This document shows positions 12,001 through 22,874 of a stretch of DNA of 64,000 nucleotides, piece by piece. Source of the DNA: Tetraselmis striata (lineage: Eukaryota > Chlorophyta > Chlorodendrophyceae > Chlorodendrales > Chlorodendraceae). The notes beneath the pieces were generated by a model. It did no database searches. It was given only the letters and a program-made list of their open reading frames with translations, and was not told the origin of the DNA. The position numbers and the translations under genes were made by a program. The stretch spans positions 248,001 through 312,000 of the forward strand of contig VCJN01002356.1 in NCBI GenBank assembly GCA_006384855.1, written 5' to 3'. Every line of letters starts with the position of its first letter. Positions within the stretch are counted from its first letter, which is position 1.

Positions 12001-14831
12001 TTACGAATTCGCATCTATAATCCGCCGCACATGCTTCTTCCAACAAAAAGCTGGTTTGGAATCGCATTGTTACAACCCAGAAATTTGCGGGCTGCGTGCT
12101 ATGCCTCATTGATTGCAACGGAAAATCTCGTGTGCATGGCGATGGTTCTCGAAAACGCACTGTGTCTATCACAATATCAAATGAGGCTATCATCACTGGG
12201 CTATAACAGTACCAAACACGCAATAACTCACTCCATAGCGCCATCAAGCCGCCACCCTCCGAAGGCAGTACCGTTTTCAGCGCCTGGCGCTCTGACTGGA
12301 TGATATTATTTGGGATCGCAGCCCTGCAGGGGAGCAGTTCAAATGCATCGGGACACTGTGAAAACGAACCCCATTTGCAGGGGGTTATTTACTATACTTA
12401 GTCGTTGCAGGACCCTGGAGAACAAACTCGACTGATGTTTTGCCATCATGACGCCCCGATGAAGTAAAAAAGCGCGCGTTATCTCCGCCAAGCGTTGAGC
12501 AACTCGTTCTGAAATACTAAAACTAAGATACTGCCATACGGCAGTCAGACGGCACACCGGTATGCATTGCCAGCGCTCTGCGTATGGTCGCTAGTCGCTA
12601 GTCTTCTATATCAAAATGGGTTTTATCGAAAAAATCGTCTTCTAAGAAAACTTAGTGTTGTCAGCAATTCCACTACTACAAGTATGTTGTTCCGCGATGC
12701 TGGATCCGGAACCAAATCAGTTCACATCAACGCAGCAGCATTCACGCGGCGTGTATTGAATATACTAATATGTGAAAACATGATATGCCATTGCTGATTA
12801 TCAAAACCCTCCGAAACCATGGATCACAGCAAGGGCTCCCGAATGCGCGAAAAACATCAGCATCTCGCGCAATTATGACCGCCACGCATCGTCATTTCGC
12901 TCAGAAACCAAAAGCTCTACTCACCACGATTATCAAAACGCTCCGAAACCATAAATCACACGCCCCCCGCCGAATGCGCGATGGAGCAGAAAGCAACTAT
13001 ACCGTGCGCATCGTCATTTCGCTCCGAAACCAAAACCACGCGCGCAACCCTCATCCGGCCAGAATCCGCTCGTAGTCGCCCAGCTGTTCCGCTCGAGGTC
13101 ACGCGGTGTCTCGGTTTCTGACCCCCCCCCCCCCCCCCCCCCCCCCCTCGGGCCCTGCGCACATGCGCCCTCTGGCGACTCCATGGCAGAACCGCGCGGC
13201 ACAGGTCTTTCACCCAGCACGGCTGCTGGCGGGTGCAATCCTGGGGCATATGGCAGCGGCGGGGCATCTACCTGGACCGATCTTCAGCGGTGTCGTGTCG
13301 CCGGACGGTGGTGGTTTGGGCAAGCTGTTGCTCGACCTGCTTTTCTGCCCTGCGCTCTGCGAAGGTGATTCGCTGCAGTTGGGAGCCGGCGCAACGGGCC
13401 GCAGCCTGCGACAAGTGGAGGTCGATACACACACCTCGGTCGAGGGCGCGATAGCTGCTGCCGTGGGTGCGAGTTTGGGCGAGGCTGGAATGCACGGCGG
13501 CCGTCGCATGCTCCTGGTCGCGGGAGCTGCCTCGGCCCTGGGCCACTTAAGCAGCGCCCCGCAGGCACTGGCCGGCGTGGATATCGCGGAGAGACACGCG
13601 CAACGCCTCGCCGGCCTGCTTAGCATTGCCGTTTCGACGGTTGGCTCGCCAAGCATGGTCGAGGGTCTGCTCACTGCGTTGGGGGGGCTGAGTGCGTACA
13701 GTCCCGAAGCGCGGACCGCGCTTGCCGATCTCCTCGAAGACGACGTCGACTTTACCGGCCGGCTCATGAATCTCATCGACCAAGGCAACCCTTGGGTGGT
13801 GCAGGCCTACGCTGCGACAACAATCGGCAACCTGGCTTCCGAGCGCCCTGGGGTGGCGCCTCGCCTGGCGAGCCCCACCTGCCTGGCGTCACTCGCGCGC
13901 ACCCTGCAGGCCGCCGCTCGTCGAGCGTTCCCCTCGCCCGACACGACGCCCTCGCCGACAAGAGGCGACTCGATGTCGAAAAACAGAGACGACGTCGCGT
14001 TCACGGCAGCCAGCGTGTCAGGTTGCTTGATGAACCTGTCGCAGAGCGGGGCGGACACCGCGGCTTCTGTGGCGGCCTGCAGCCTCGCCATCGACGCGCT
14101 GGCGGAGCTGCTGCACCACGCTGCTGCGGTAGCCCTGAGCGATAGCTCCAACCAAGTGGCGCTCAGGTGAGAGGCAGCAGTCCCGACCTTCTGAGAGTCA
14201 TCCCCGAAGTGAGGATATGAAAATTCAGCTCTAGATTCGAATGTTGATGGTGCTGTGCATGCTCCTCTCATGATAATGTTGTGGTATGCGACTGCGCAGC
14301 TGCGTGGCGTATTGCGCGGCCACCGCCGGCACCTTACTTGCCGCTGCACCAGCAACGCACGCAGCCGTGGCAGAGCATGCTTACGTGCTGGCAGGCCTAG
14401 TGGATGCGGTGCGCGTGCCGCAGCTGGACACGCAGCGCGTGGCGCTGATGGCACTCTGCGGCCTGGTGCCAGCGGGCGCTGGTCAGAAGTCTGCCCGCCT
14501 CATGTGGGGAGGGAAGAGCAACAGCGAGGTGCGCAAATCCCGCCTGGTTGTTTACAGCAGGTGTCATTGTCTCTGCTGCGTCGGGGTGTTATCAGTACAC
14601 GTGACGTTCCATTCCAATGCGGCTCAATAGGGGCATTGTGCCGATGAATGTACCACTCCTTCATGCCACAGTCATGCTAACCGCCTGCAGCTGCCAAACC
14701 ACGCACAGGAGTCGACAATGCTGCGCGACCTGATAGATGGCGCCCCAGAAGTGCGGGATGTGCTCGGGGAGCTCACGGGCGCAGACGACCCGCACGTGCG
14801 GCAGAATGCTGCATGGCTGCTGTCGCTCTAG
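74..14831 (+). CDS. Large armadillo-repeat protein, about 32 exons
   Basis: Predicted exons with matching reading phase: 74-335, 1092-1251, 1510-1624, 1798-1895, 2029-2179, 2424-2536, an unresolved exon within 2700-2870, 3199-3284, 3344-3720, 4021-4106, 4355-4404, 4534-4657, 5260-5373, 5487-5528, 6338-6533, 7044-7189, 7331-7471, 7648-7767, 8136-8234, 8348-8473, 8682-8843, 9008-9222, 9862-9907, 9990-10121, 10236-10346, 10507-10618, 10910-11305, 11455-11642, 11760-11921, 13205-14166, 14300-14528, 14691-14831 (stop TAG). The product is about 1,820 residues. Armadillo-like helices recur, for example AAGAMGNLANHTASLAVV, AAGALGNLSADRMGLEAM and YAATTIGNLASERPG, as expected for an alpha-solenoid scaffold. 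An acidic Glu run is encoded near 11215-11245. Start at 74 is provisional: an in-frame stop lies at 59-61, but earlier exons could lie upstream of the window. I do not recognise the orthologue; a ciliary or nuclear scaffold would be a guess. Confidence 0.8.
336..1091 (+). other. First long ARM-gene intron with two G-rich tracts
   Basis: No coding sequence is recognised. The intron contains G-rich runs at about 829-853 and 967-997. These are G on the sense strand, unlike most homopolymer tracts in this window, which are C on the sense strand. Confidence 0.55.
5529..6337 (+). other. ARM-gene intron, AT-richer, with G tracts
   Basis: An 809-bp intron follows the 42-bp exon 5487-5528. It has G runs near 5757-5775 and 6290-6308 and an AT-rich middle. 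Open frames crossing it are interrupted and show no recognisable domain. Confidence 0.5.
9223..9861 (+). other. ARM-gene intron with a CCCTAAA motif
   Basis: A 639-bp intron lies between phase-compatible exons 9008-9222 and 9862-9907. It carries AAACCCTAAACC near 9544-9556. No gene is seen inside. Confidence 0.5.
12796..13050. repeat. Imperfect tandem duplication, about 132-bp unit
   Basis: Both units begin GATTATCAAAAC and share CTCCGAAACCAT, CGAATGCGCGA and CGTCATTTCGCTC at equivalent offsets. It lies wholly within an ARM-gene intron. Confidence 0.7.
13122..13147 (+). repeat. Poly-C tract (26 bases) in an ARM-gene intron
   Basis: Uninterrupted C run about 57 bases upstream of the acceptor of the 962-bp exon 13205-14166. 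It is one of the C tracts that sit on the sense strand of introns in this window. Confidence 0.9.
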
Positions 14832-15254
14832 CCTGCTTCACCCTGGCGCCCGGCGGCATGGCAGCTGTTGGTTTCACCAGAAGCCGGCCCAAGCGACAGG
14901 TACTGGCAGACTCATTGGCAAATGTATGCCGGCATCCATAGGCAGCATCCGTGCGGCGTATCCAATAAGCACAGAAGGCGCCCTCAAAATAAGCGAGACC
15001 ACCCATCGCTCTGAGCGGTTGGGCAGCAGGGAGCAACGACTTAATAAAAAAGCAGAGCTGGACCCAAGGACGGCGTGGCCCCATCACTTACCATGCACCT
15101 TACCAGTGAGAAACTAATGGCGTTTGACTGCAGCTAGCCAACTGCGATCAGGACGGGGTACGGCAGGTTTGGGACGGGTGCAATTTGTTTGCAACACGCT
15201 GCACCCACGCGCAAAGGGGCTATCCATGGGTACGGGGCGCAGCACCACGGGGAG
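14832..15254. other. Convergent intergenic region (ARM gene / FAM227 gene)
   Basis: Only 423 bp separate the two convergent stop codons, so this segment must hold both 3' untranslated regions. I found no TGTAA poly(A) motif or other clear signal in it. Confidence 0.6.
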
Positions 15255-17788
15255 CTAAAAGGGCTGCGTAGGCATGGAGCCGTAATCTCGGTACATGCTC
15301 CCAAGCGCCTCCCGGGCCTGGCGGGCAATGCGGACGCTGCTGGTGCTTGGAGAGTGCCGCTGGTAGCCGCCGGTGCGCTCGGGCGGGCGGGTTGTCAGGC
15401 TATGGTGGTGCGCCATCATGTCGCGCCCGTCTTTGAGCGCCTTGTTGCGCCCGCCCATCAGCGCCAGCTCGGGAGTATCCTCTCGCTCGTCACCATCGCC
15501 GGCATCGGGCCCAGGAACGTCCCGCCGCTCAGCCTCCTCCTCCGCGGCTTGCTCCTTGCTAAAGTCGACCCAGTTGGCAAGCGCATTGGCCATCTCGCGA
15601 GCCGCCTCGCCCCTCAGAGCCTTTGAGCGGGATTCCTTGAGCTCCGCCAGCCCAGACTGCAGCGACTTGCGCACTCGGAGTTTGTGCCCAACCGCTCCGC
15701 GCGCCTTCTTTGCGTACTTGCTCTGCGCGGCCCTGCTTGCTCGAACCGCAGGCGCGGCAAAGGAGGCGCACTTCTCCTCTTCCTCTCCATCCATGAAGGG
15801 CTGCTGCAGCCGGCTGCCGCACACGTGACGGTTAAGAAGGCCGCGGTTCAGGTCGTTGGGCTTGAGGTTGTGGTACTCCAAGAAGTGCGTCACGAACGGC
15901 GACGTCTTGGCGATGTCGAAGGCGCCACGTGCTGCTTTTCCGCGCAGCTGTGGAAGAGCTAGGTCGCCCTCCGCAGGGACCTCAACGCCAAGCGTCGCCG
16001 CTTCTGCCTGGCTGTTCCCAGCGTCTTTGACCCCCCGAGGCGCGGCTGCTGTCGCTTTGTGCTTCCTCCACGTCCTCAGCTGCGCGTGGCCTGATGTGGA
16101 TGCCACCTCTGCGGCATCAGTGCCCCCACCCGCACCGGCAGCCTTCATTGAGTGCGAGTCCGCAGGCAGCAGGCCGCTCGTCCAGATGCGCAGCTGCTTG
16201 GTCACAGCCTCCAGGAAGGGAGCGTCAAAGAGGGGCGCGGAGCGCGGTGCTGCGGCTCGGAAAAGGTTGCATGCTGCGACGGCAAGCATGTGGATAAAGT
16301 TGCGCTGGTACGTGTCCCGAAGCTTGCTCTGCAAGCTCGAGTCGCCCATCTGCAGCAAGCCAAGCCGGGGGGGGGGGGGGGGGGGGGGGCGCAGTCTCAG
16401 CGGCTTGCACCCACACTTTGGTTGTGTTTGGAATTGCATAGCCGTTGCTTGACAGCATTGCTGATATGACAATAACAGAATCACGCATGCGGACAGCCTG
16501 TGCCCCTGCTGGAAACTCCCCAATAGCACGCACGGCCACTGAAGCCTGACCGTGATAACGGTCGGGGCAGGCAGGTTTCAGGCTCGTACCTCGGCGTCAA
16601 CGATCAAAAGATTGATGAAGTGCCGTGAAAACCGATGGTACAGAAACGTGCGCAGCCCTGCCGCGTTCGCATCTTCCTGTGCTCGAGACAAGAGCGGGTA
16701 AGGGAAGGCAGGGTAGATCAGAACCGTGTTAATTGAACACAATTCACTCGCCAGTCCTGCTTTGGAGCTTGCCGAGTGCAACAGGCTGCGCACCTTGCGA
16801 AAAAAACGTCGCAGAGATCCACCAGAAGAGATCGACCATGACGTTGGCATTGGCCATCATCATTGCCCATTTTCGCCAGCCCAGCTTAGCGTAATGGGTC
16901 GTGAATTTTTCATGGCTAACAGAGGTAACTGCGTCCTGGACACCAGGCCATGGAGACAGAATGTCAGGGCAGCAGCAGTACATCCGTCCGCGCTGCATTT
17001 CCGTTCTGTGCTGCAGCCTAGGCCAGACCTGTAGACAGATCAGCTCATTGACGCCCTCAGGTACGGGAAGGATGCCATCCGGTGATTCTGGGAACGCCCG
17101 GAAGCACAAGATCAGACACCCGGCGATGTGCTCGGGCCGGGAGCTCCTGCACCACCGTCGACTGCATGGAAAGCATTGCTGCTGCGCGGTGGCTTGTGCG
17201 CTCGTGCCCATACTGCTCATTCGCCTGCAAGCACGCCATTCATCAGACCGCGTGCCTTCCCCCACACTCCGGGCCATTCATTCCGCGACGGCGGGCTGCT
17301 CGCAAGCAAACCCCTGCGCGCTCCGGCTAGTATGTACCTCTGTGTCAGTGTAGACTGGCTTGAGGCGGGATCGTGGCACTGCAGAAATCACAACGTCAGT
17401 AGCCTGGCAGGAAAAGCGACGTCCATGGAGTCGAGCAGCTCGAACGCAGGTCGGCCAGGGCATTAATGCAGACTACCTGGTGTCTGGCGCTTCGTTGCTG
17501 TGTCCGTGACGCCCGCCCATTGCAGCTCCTCGGAAGTGTTGAGAACTGCCTCAAAGTTTATTTCCTGCGGAAGTCCGGTGTGTTGTGAGCGCTGACTACA
17601 TCACTAATAGGAGCTGAATTCAGATGCAGGTGAACCCATTCGCTATTGCATAGGCTTGCCTTAAAGCGGGATTTTAATTCCTGTAGCTTGAGATTTAGGT
17701 CGTCCACATCGTAGTCCACCTTGAGCTTGCCAAACGGCTCGTACAAGTCTGGGACTACGGCAGTCCGTGGGGGAACCTGGTAACTCAT
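15255..17788 (-). CDS. FAM227-like protein with FWWh domain
   Basis: On the minus strand the well-supported exons are 16935-16794, 16681-16590 and 16349-15255 (stop). Less certain upstream exons lie at about 17788-17600 (ATG at 17788), 17564-17477 and about 17140-17029. Phase is continuous from 16935 to the stop. The exon at 16935 encodes DLFWWISATFF, matching the FWW motif that names the FWWh domain of FAM227A/B. It is followed by FLYHRFSRHFINLL and YQRNFIHMLAVAACNLF, and then GAFDIAKTSPFVTHFLEYH, which fits the conserved end of the family. The C-terminal third is Lys/Arg/Glu-rich with no recognised domain. The family is known mainly from ciliated lineages; its biochemical role is not established. 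The intron at 16350-16589 carries a 23-base C run on the sense strand. Recognition is from motifs, not an alignment. Confidence 0.72.
16367..16389 (-). repeat. Poly-C tract (sense strand) in the FAM227 intron
   Basis: Reads as G on the + strand, so it is C on the transcribed sense strand. It lies 18 bases upstream of the start of the last exon. Confidence 0.9.
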
Positions 17789-18660
17789 GCCTGGAAGTCA
17801 CGGAATCCTGAGTGTCAGACGAGGCGAACCAGACCAGGTCCTCACTGTGGCGCCACTAGAAAACCGGTTGTGCCTGGAGCACAGCTTCTTGCAAGGACAG
17901 TACTAGCATTGAGTTGGTGGGCAGCCTGACTCGGCAAGGGGAATAAAATCCAAACCTTAAGCGCTGGATGCTGAGAGGATGCGCTCGGGCCAGGCAAGTT
18001 AGCGAAACCTCGACCTACTGCCACCGCGACTTTGCTGCCTCGGGTTATCAGCTGCCAGGCGCTGCTTCTTGGTGAGTGCACTTCTGGTGGGCCCTGTGCG
18101 GAATATACAGCTGCCATGCGCACGTCTTGCCCGACTCCACGGCACTAGGTACGCCCGCAGTCTCTAATCGCCGAGTCTCCGCCTACCTGACGGGGACCTG
18201 CCAGGATATGCTTGACATCTGAAACGCTCGGAAACAGCAGAGTGCGGGAAACGGACAAGAGGAAAGTTAGAATAGGTGACGGAACGGGCGGCGCAGCGCA
18301 GCGCAGAAGCATGCGGCGGCATGCGAGGTACTCTTGTTACCTCGTACAGGTACTCATGTACATCATACCCGTAGAATCTCGCATAATGTCATCACATAGA
18401 TTTTCTTTCGCCCCCGCCCGGGACAGGACTGGCACCAGTCAAACCCTTTGCACCGTCTCTACCATACGGCTGTTTTGGCAGCGATCCAGTTACAGAAAGC
18501 CCTGGGGTAGGCCACGCAGATAGACATATCGCTACTACCAGTACCCGGTTTTATGGTTTTAGGGTTGTTCCTGCCCTTTTGTAATTCACACCAGTATCCG
18601 GGTACTGTATCGGGTACCCCGTAGCTCGGAGTCTCAACCGGGCGGACGTCACCCATATCC
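17789..18660. other. Intergenic region, no gene recognised
   Basis: This is the 5' flank of the FAM227-like gene, grading into repeat-derived sequence. Near 18575-18602 it contains the reverse complement of a segment seen at 56618-56640 and 57110-57135 (core GTGTGAATTACAAAAAGG). No coding region is supported. Confidence 0.5.
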
Positions 18661-18668
18661 ATCCGCCT

Positions 18669-18972
18669 CGTGCGGGATGCGGGCGGCTTCTTTTGATCTT
18701 ATTACTTTATTAGCTTTATTTAAACTGCTTTATTTAAACTGCTTTATTATTAACTGCTTTATTGATTATTATTAGCGGCGGATTTGTTACCGCCGGATAA
18801 TTCACGCCAGTAGCGATATTATCAATGTTACTAGCGACTAGCGACCAGTTGCGACCGGTAGCTGTCGCACTGGCGTGAATTATAAAAAGCCGTAAACGAT
18901 AAATCCACCGCTAAATGCAGTACTTAAAGATCAACACAGCAAGCTGCATGACATCGGCCCGCATCCCGCACG
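18669..18972. mobile_element. MITE-like element, about 304 bp, family M copy 1
   Basis: Terminal inverted repeats CGTGCGGGATGCGGGC (18669-18684) and its complement (18957-18972) flank an AT-rich core. Both subterminal regions contain TTGATCTT or its complement. The same ends occur at 27734-28057, and a half copy lies near 57151-57250. There is no coding capacity. Target duplications are not clear because similarity continues outward from both ends. Confidence 0.7.
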
Positions 18973-19736
18973 AAGATGGATGAGTGATGCGCGCACGGTT
19001 CAAAGTCCGGGCCACCGGCCACGCGCGTGCACGTGTGTATGATGGTTGTCCACGGACGTGCTGTGCAACTTCGGCAATGGGATATGGCGGACGAATCTGC
19101 GCTGTCTAGAGGCAGCGAGCACGCTCTCGAGCCGCCACCAAGCTCATGACCTACCCCGAGAAAATCTCTTGCGAGTAAGGCCTCTTGGTGAGCCCGGGTG
19201 GTGCACTGAGTGCCCCGCAATGAGAGGGCGCCCCGATCCGCGGCCAAGCATGCGACACCGCGCACAGTGCGGCGCACTCCCTCGCTCACCTCACTCATTG
19301 TGCCGAAGACTATGCCCATGTACTCCGACATATCCACGATGTCTCGAAGAAGGCGGCCCTTCTGTCCCGGCTCCGTGTTGTGCTGCCACGATGCATCCCG
19401 CACCGCCAACCCCCGTTGTATGTCGCACAATAGGGAGCGCTCAAACCGATCCACAACCATGGCCCGGGGCACCGCAATGTAGTACTTGAGCCGTACCGCA
19501 TAATCTTGAACTGCCAGCAGCGTGGGCTTTAAGCTCATCCGGGGATCATAGCTCCATGTCACGACGTTGAACGCCGGGAGGGGGAGCTCTCTTTCTGAAG
19601 CCGAGAGTTGTTGGCCTAGTCTAGAAATGATGTCCGCTCCTTTTGCAAGCCCAACGCAGCCCCCGCCTCCCGCTCCGTCACTTGGGCATCCGCGTCGCTG
19701 AGTTGGCCAGCAATAGTCGACTGGAGGCGGCCCCAC
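18924..19736 (-). CDS. Hypothetical ORF, possibly retroelement-derived
   Basis: A 270-codon open frame. Residues about 35-150 have a protein-like composition (for example SYDPRMSLKPTLLAVQDY and VPRAMVVDRFERSLLCDI). The C-terminal part runs into the end of MITE copy 1 and is probably fortuitous. It lies in the same orientation as, and downstream of, the RT relic at 20003-20649, so it may be another fragment of that element. No domain is recognised and the function is unknown. Confidence 0.35.
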   Translation of the reverse strand: MGPPPVDYCWPTQRRGCPSDGAGGGGCVGLAKGADIISRLGQQLSASERELPLPAFNVVTWSYDPRMSLKPTLLAVQDYAVRLKYYIAVPRAMVVDRFERSLLCDIQRGLAVRDASWQHNTEPGQKGRLLRDIVDMSEYMGIVFGTMSEVSEGVRRTVRGVACLAADRGALSLRGTQCTTRAHQEALLARDFLGVGHELGGGSRACSLPLDSADSSAISHCRSCTARPWTTIIHTCTRVAGGPDFEPCAHHSSIFVRDAGRCHAACCVDL

Positions 19737-20002
19737 GCCTCGTGTACCGCCGTGGCGAAGCTTGCCGACCCACGAGCATCGTTGAGAAAGTGGTCATGCC
19801 GGCGGGCGGAAGAAGTTGCGGTGAAGCTGCCTCGGCCAAGTACGGACTCAAGCTGTGGGTGAAGCTGTCGTACGTTCGTCTTCTATTGGCGGCGACAACA
19901 GATTACTGTATATTACGGTACATTTGTAATGTCGTGCCGAATCGTATCGTTCTGCGAGTTGGATTATAGGCCGAGGTGCTCTAGTCGTTGCACCAGGTCC
20001 CA

Positions 20003-20649
20003 TCAATGGTTCTTGTCGGGATGTCGGTTGAGGCCTAGCTCCCCCCTAGCCAGGTGACGCGGTCTCGCATAGCACAGGAATGCGCTCGACTTGACGCGAA
20101 GACCATTAAGTCGTCCATGTAGGGGAGCATGCGACAACCGCGGAAGTGCCGGCGTAGTGTATGGCGTCGTCCCGTGCTGAACTTTGACCGACGGACTCCG
20201 TGGGGGTTTAACGTGAAGTCGGGGCGACGCAGGTGGCGGTTGAACACGGCAGTGAAGGAGCGGAAGTAGTAAGGGCTCCAACCCATGGGGAGCCCCGCTA
20301 GTCGGTAGAGCTTGCCTCGCTAGTCGACGGTGAGGTAGTATCGGTCCGCCTCGGGGGCAATACCGACGGCGTAGAAGCCGTCTTGCATGTCCATGGGGAA
20401 TATGTAATCGCGGGGCCGAGCCAAATGACACAGCCAGGTGAGGGTCTCGAAGCTCAAGTCCCGCTCCTCCCAATACCGGCTGAGGGGTCGCAGGTCGATG
20501 ATGAGCCGCCACTTGTTGGCACCGGGCTTGGGGACGAGAAAGAGCCGGAAGACCCCCGCTGAGCAGTAGCCTTCCTCCCACGCTCCACTAGCCAAGAAGT
20601 GGGCCAGCTCGTCGTCCATGAAGCGTAGATGGTCGGGCTTCTCGTTCAC
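20003..20649 (-). pseudogene. DIRS-like reverse transcriptase fragment, broken
   Basis: Minus-strand reading gives RLFLVPKPGANKWRLIIDLR, then DYIFPMDMQDGFYAVGI and, further on, LPYMDDLMVFASSRA. These are the RT fingers, the A-box Asp and the YxDD catalytic box. An in-frame stop near 20322 follows YYLTVD, and the frame is shifted further downstream, so the copy is inactive. The sequence resembles the degraded RT at 38670-39170 (FTDGELARFLA against FMDDELAHFLA). A DIRS/PAT-type assignment rests on this kinship and on the neighbouring tyrosine-recombinase element. Confidence 0.75.
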
Positions 20650-21164
20650 CGGCGAGACGCGATGGTGAAAGGGGGCGGGCGGCCCGTCCTACTTGAACGG
20701 GGTGCGTGCGCCGTTGCGGAATATGTCGACGACCTTGCGTCTGGCACCGATGTCCGCCCAAGCTTGCCACTTGCGTCGCACTGTGTGACGCATGCAGTCA
20801 TACTCGGGAGTACAAGAGACGAGCGTGGTTTGGATGGTGCATGACTGCGCGGTTGGCGCGTAGCAGCTCGCCCGCGCTCACGAGCCACGTCGACCGCCCC
20901 ATGACGCGTAACCGCGGCACGTCGCGCTAGGAGTAGGCGACCAGGCGGGGTTGTTGCTCGTTCGACTACGGCGGTCGAGTCGGCCATATAATATCGGGTG
21001 CGGAATCGCGACCAGTCACGGGGTAGGAAATTCACCGGTCTACCAGCTAGCCGAGGCGCCGAGCAGTCGGCGCCAAGATGGAGCGTGCCATATTGGTGAG
21101 GGCACGCAATAAAGAGGGCCACAAGTACCACCAACCCGCGCGGCAGGCGCGATCGGAGTGGGGG

Positions 21165-21167
<3 letters not shown>

Positions 21168-21202
<35 letters not shown>

Positions 21203-21206
21203 AGAG
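21168..21206. repeat. (GA)n microsatellite
   Basis: Nearly pure GA dinucleotides, next to the retroelement terminal sequence that follows. Confidence 0.9.
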
Positions 21207-21329
21207 GCGCGAAGTCTTCGCGCTCGCCTTTCGAAAAAATCGATTTAAAGTGGACAGGTGTTGGCAAGACCGACAGAGGCCGGCTATTCGCATCCGGATG
21301 ACGTTTCTGACGGTCGGTCGGGGGACGGC

Positions 21330-21530
21330 GGTCTTTACACGCGGGTCTAGCGTGCGGGAAAGCACGAAGATGAGAACAAAGCTTTCGCTTTCGAAAGCCA
21401 AAGCGACTTGCACGGGACGAACCCGCGAGGCTCGCCACATGGTAGGTGCGGCGCGAAGATGGAAGATGAGAACAACAGAATCCGCTGGTTTTTATAGAAT
21501 GCTGCCTCGATGAGCGGGGTCGACTCGCAT
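21330..21530 (-). mobile_element. Terminal sequence of a second retroelement
   Basis: This stretch resembles the last 140 bp of the window. Both contain CGCCACATGGTAGG, GCGCGAAGATGGAAG, a CCGCTGGTTTTTATA-like block and GGGGTCGACTC in the same order. It lies upstream (minus sense) of the RT relic at 20003-20649, so it is probably that element's terminal repeat. Confidence 0.55.
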
Positions 21531-22532
21531 CAATGTGTTGGAGTTGACCGTGCTCGTTGTCATGGCAGTTTTCTACGTTTAATTTGATGTTGTAGCACGT
21601 CCGTAGTACAGCGGTCCATATGTGTGTGCTTGCATGTGTAACTGCGCGCGTCGCATGCGTGCCATGTGGATTATTGGCGTGCCGTCGGCGAACGCGCGTA
21701 GTGCGCGCCATGCGGAAGGAAACCCAAACTACTCGTAGTAAGCAAAACTCGGACTCCGGACCCAAAGTTACGAAATGTGACGGATCGACACGGCCGGCGC
21801 GAGTCGCAGCCGCCGGCCCTTATGCTGCGACCGCCGACCTTTACGTTGCGACCGCCGGTCGCAGAGTTTCCGCTGCATCAGAAACGCGAGCCCGCTCATC
21901 CCACATGTTTTGCTCCCGTCCCTCCAAGCGTACCATTCCCTCTCTCGGTGGTCTCTTCTCCCCGCAGTCGTCCCGCTTCGCCGTAGTTGTATCGGCACTA
22001 ATCCCCCCCCTCCCCCTCGCCCCATCACTGCCCGTCGCCCGCCGCGAGCCGGTCCCCGCCATTGACCGGCCAATGGCGGTACCGAGGTACCGGTAGCGAG
22101 CCCGTTATTACACTTGTCGGCGGCGACCAGCCGGCAGCTCCCACCGCTGCGGTGGAACCTTACGGATGTGGGCAAGCTGCTACGAACGGAGATAACGGCG
22201 GGCTCACTACCGGTACCGCCACTGCCCCGGGAGGGCGGGTGGGGGGGGGGGAGAGTGGCGGCGGTAATGCGCGGCGCGGGCGCGCCGATGCAGACGGCAT
22301 TTGGCGCGCGCAATCGCGCGCCCATCTTGGACATGAGTTGTTTTACCGACTTCCGTATCGTGGACACTCGATCGCCCCTAGTTGGTTGGCAGCCGGGGCT
22401 TACATCAGCCAACCAGCGGAATTTCAACGGGAGGTGGGCAAGGGAGATTAGCCGAAAAGTGCGCATGGCTAGTTGGAGGGAAAGGGCGGGAAACTTGCGG
22501 CAAAGAGCCACAAAAAAAGAGGGAGGGCGGAT

Positions 22533-22820
22533 TGTGCGAGCAGGAGGCCAGCACAAAACCAAGAGTGGTCTCATCTAGCGGACGATGATGGTTTTATAAG
22601 ATTCGACGGATATTGGAGTGGCCGATTAATTTTTTGCCGAGGGCGGCACGCAAAGTGCCATACTTCGGCATTTTTGTGCTAAAGCACCACTGCCCGGGCG
22701 ACTTGCATTGCTTGCTTTGTGGCCGCCACGTCAAATTGGCGCGGCGCAGAGGCCGCCGGCAATCAGTGTCGACACCCGCATACGCTAGAGTTAAGGGAGG
22801 GAAAGGAAACCCCAAGAACA
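22533..22820 (-). repeat. Retroelement direct repeat A2
   Basis: 288 bp, colinear with 27154-27445. Shared blocks include TCTAGCGGACGATGATG, CCGCCACGTCA, GGCGCAGAGGCCGC, CAGTGTCGACACC and GGGAGGGAAAGGAAACCCC. Confidence 0.85.
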
Positions 22821-22874
22821 CCGCTCTAAACATTTCAATGGGAGGTAGGCAAGGGAGATTAGCCACCTTGGTCT

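Larger units (their letters stand above)
11922..13204 (+). other. 1.28-kb ARM-gene intron with C runs at both ends
   Basis: The intron starts GTGTG followed by a C run at about 11927-11947 and ends shortly after a 26-base C run at 13122-13147. The middle is AT-richer than the flanking exons. It includes an imperfect tandem duplication of period about 132 bp, with units starting at 12796 and 12928. No coding region is recognised. Confidence 0.6.

Noticed and set aside
11718..12014. Poly-Gly and poly-Pro ORFs across C tracts, here and at many other places
   Set aside because: They arise only because homopolymer C or G runs lack stops. They cross introns and have no domain outside the run.
13210..13788. 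192-codon minus-strand ORF
   Set aside because: Antisense to the 962-bp ARM exon, whose sense translation shows armadillo repeats and phase continuity with its neighbours.
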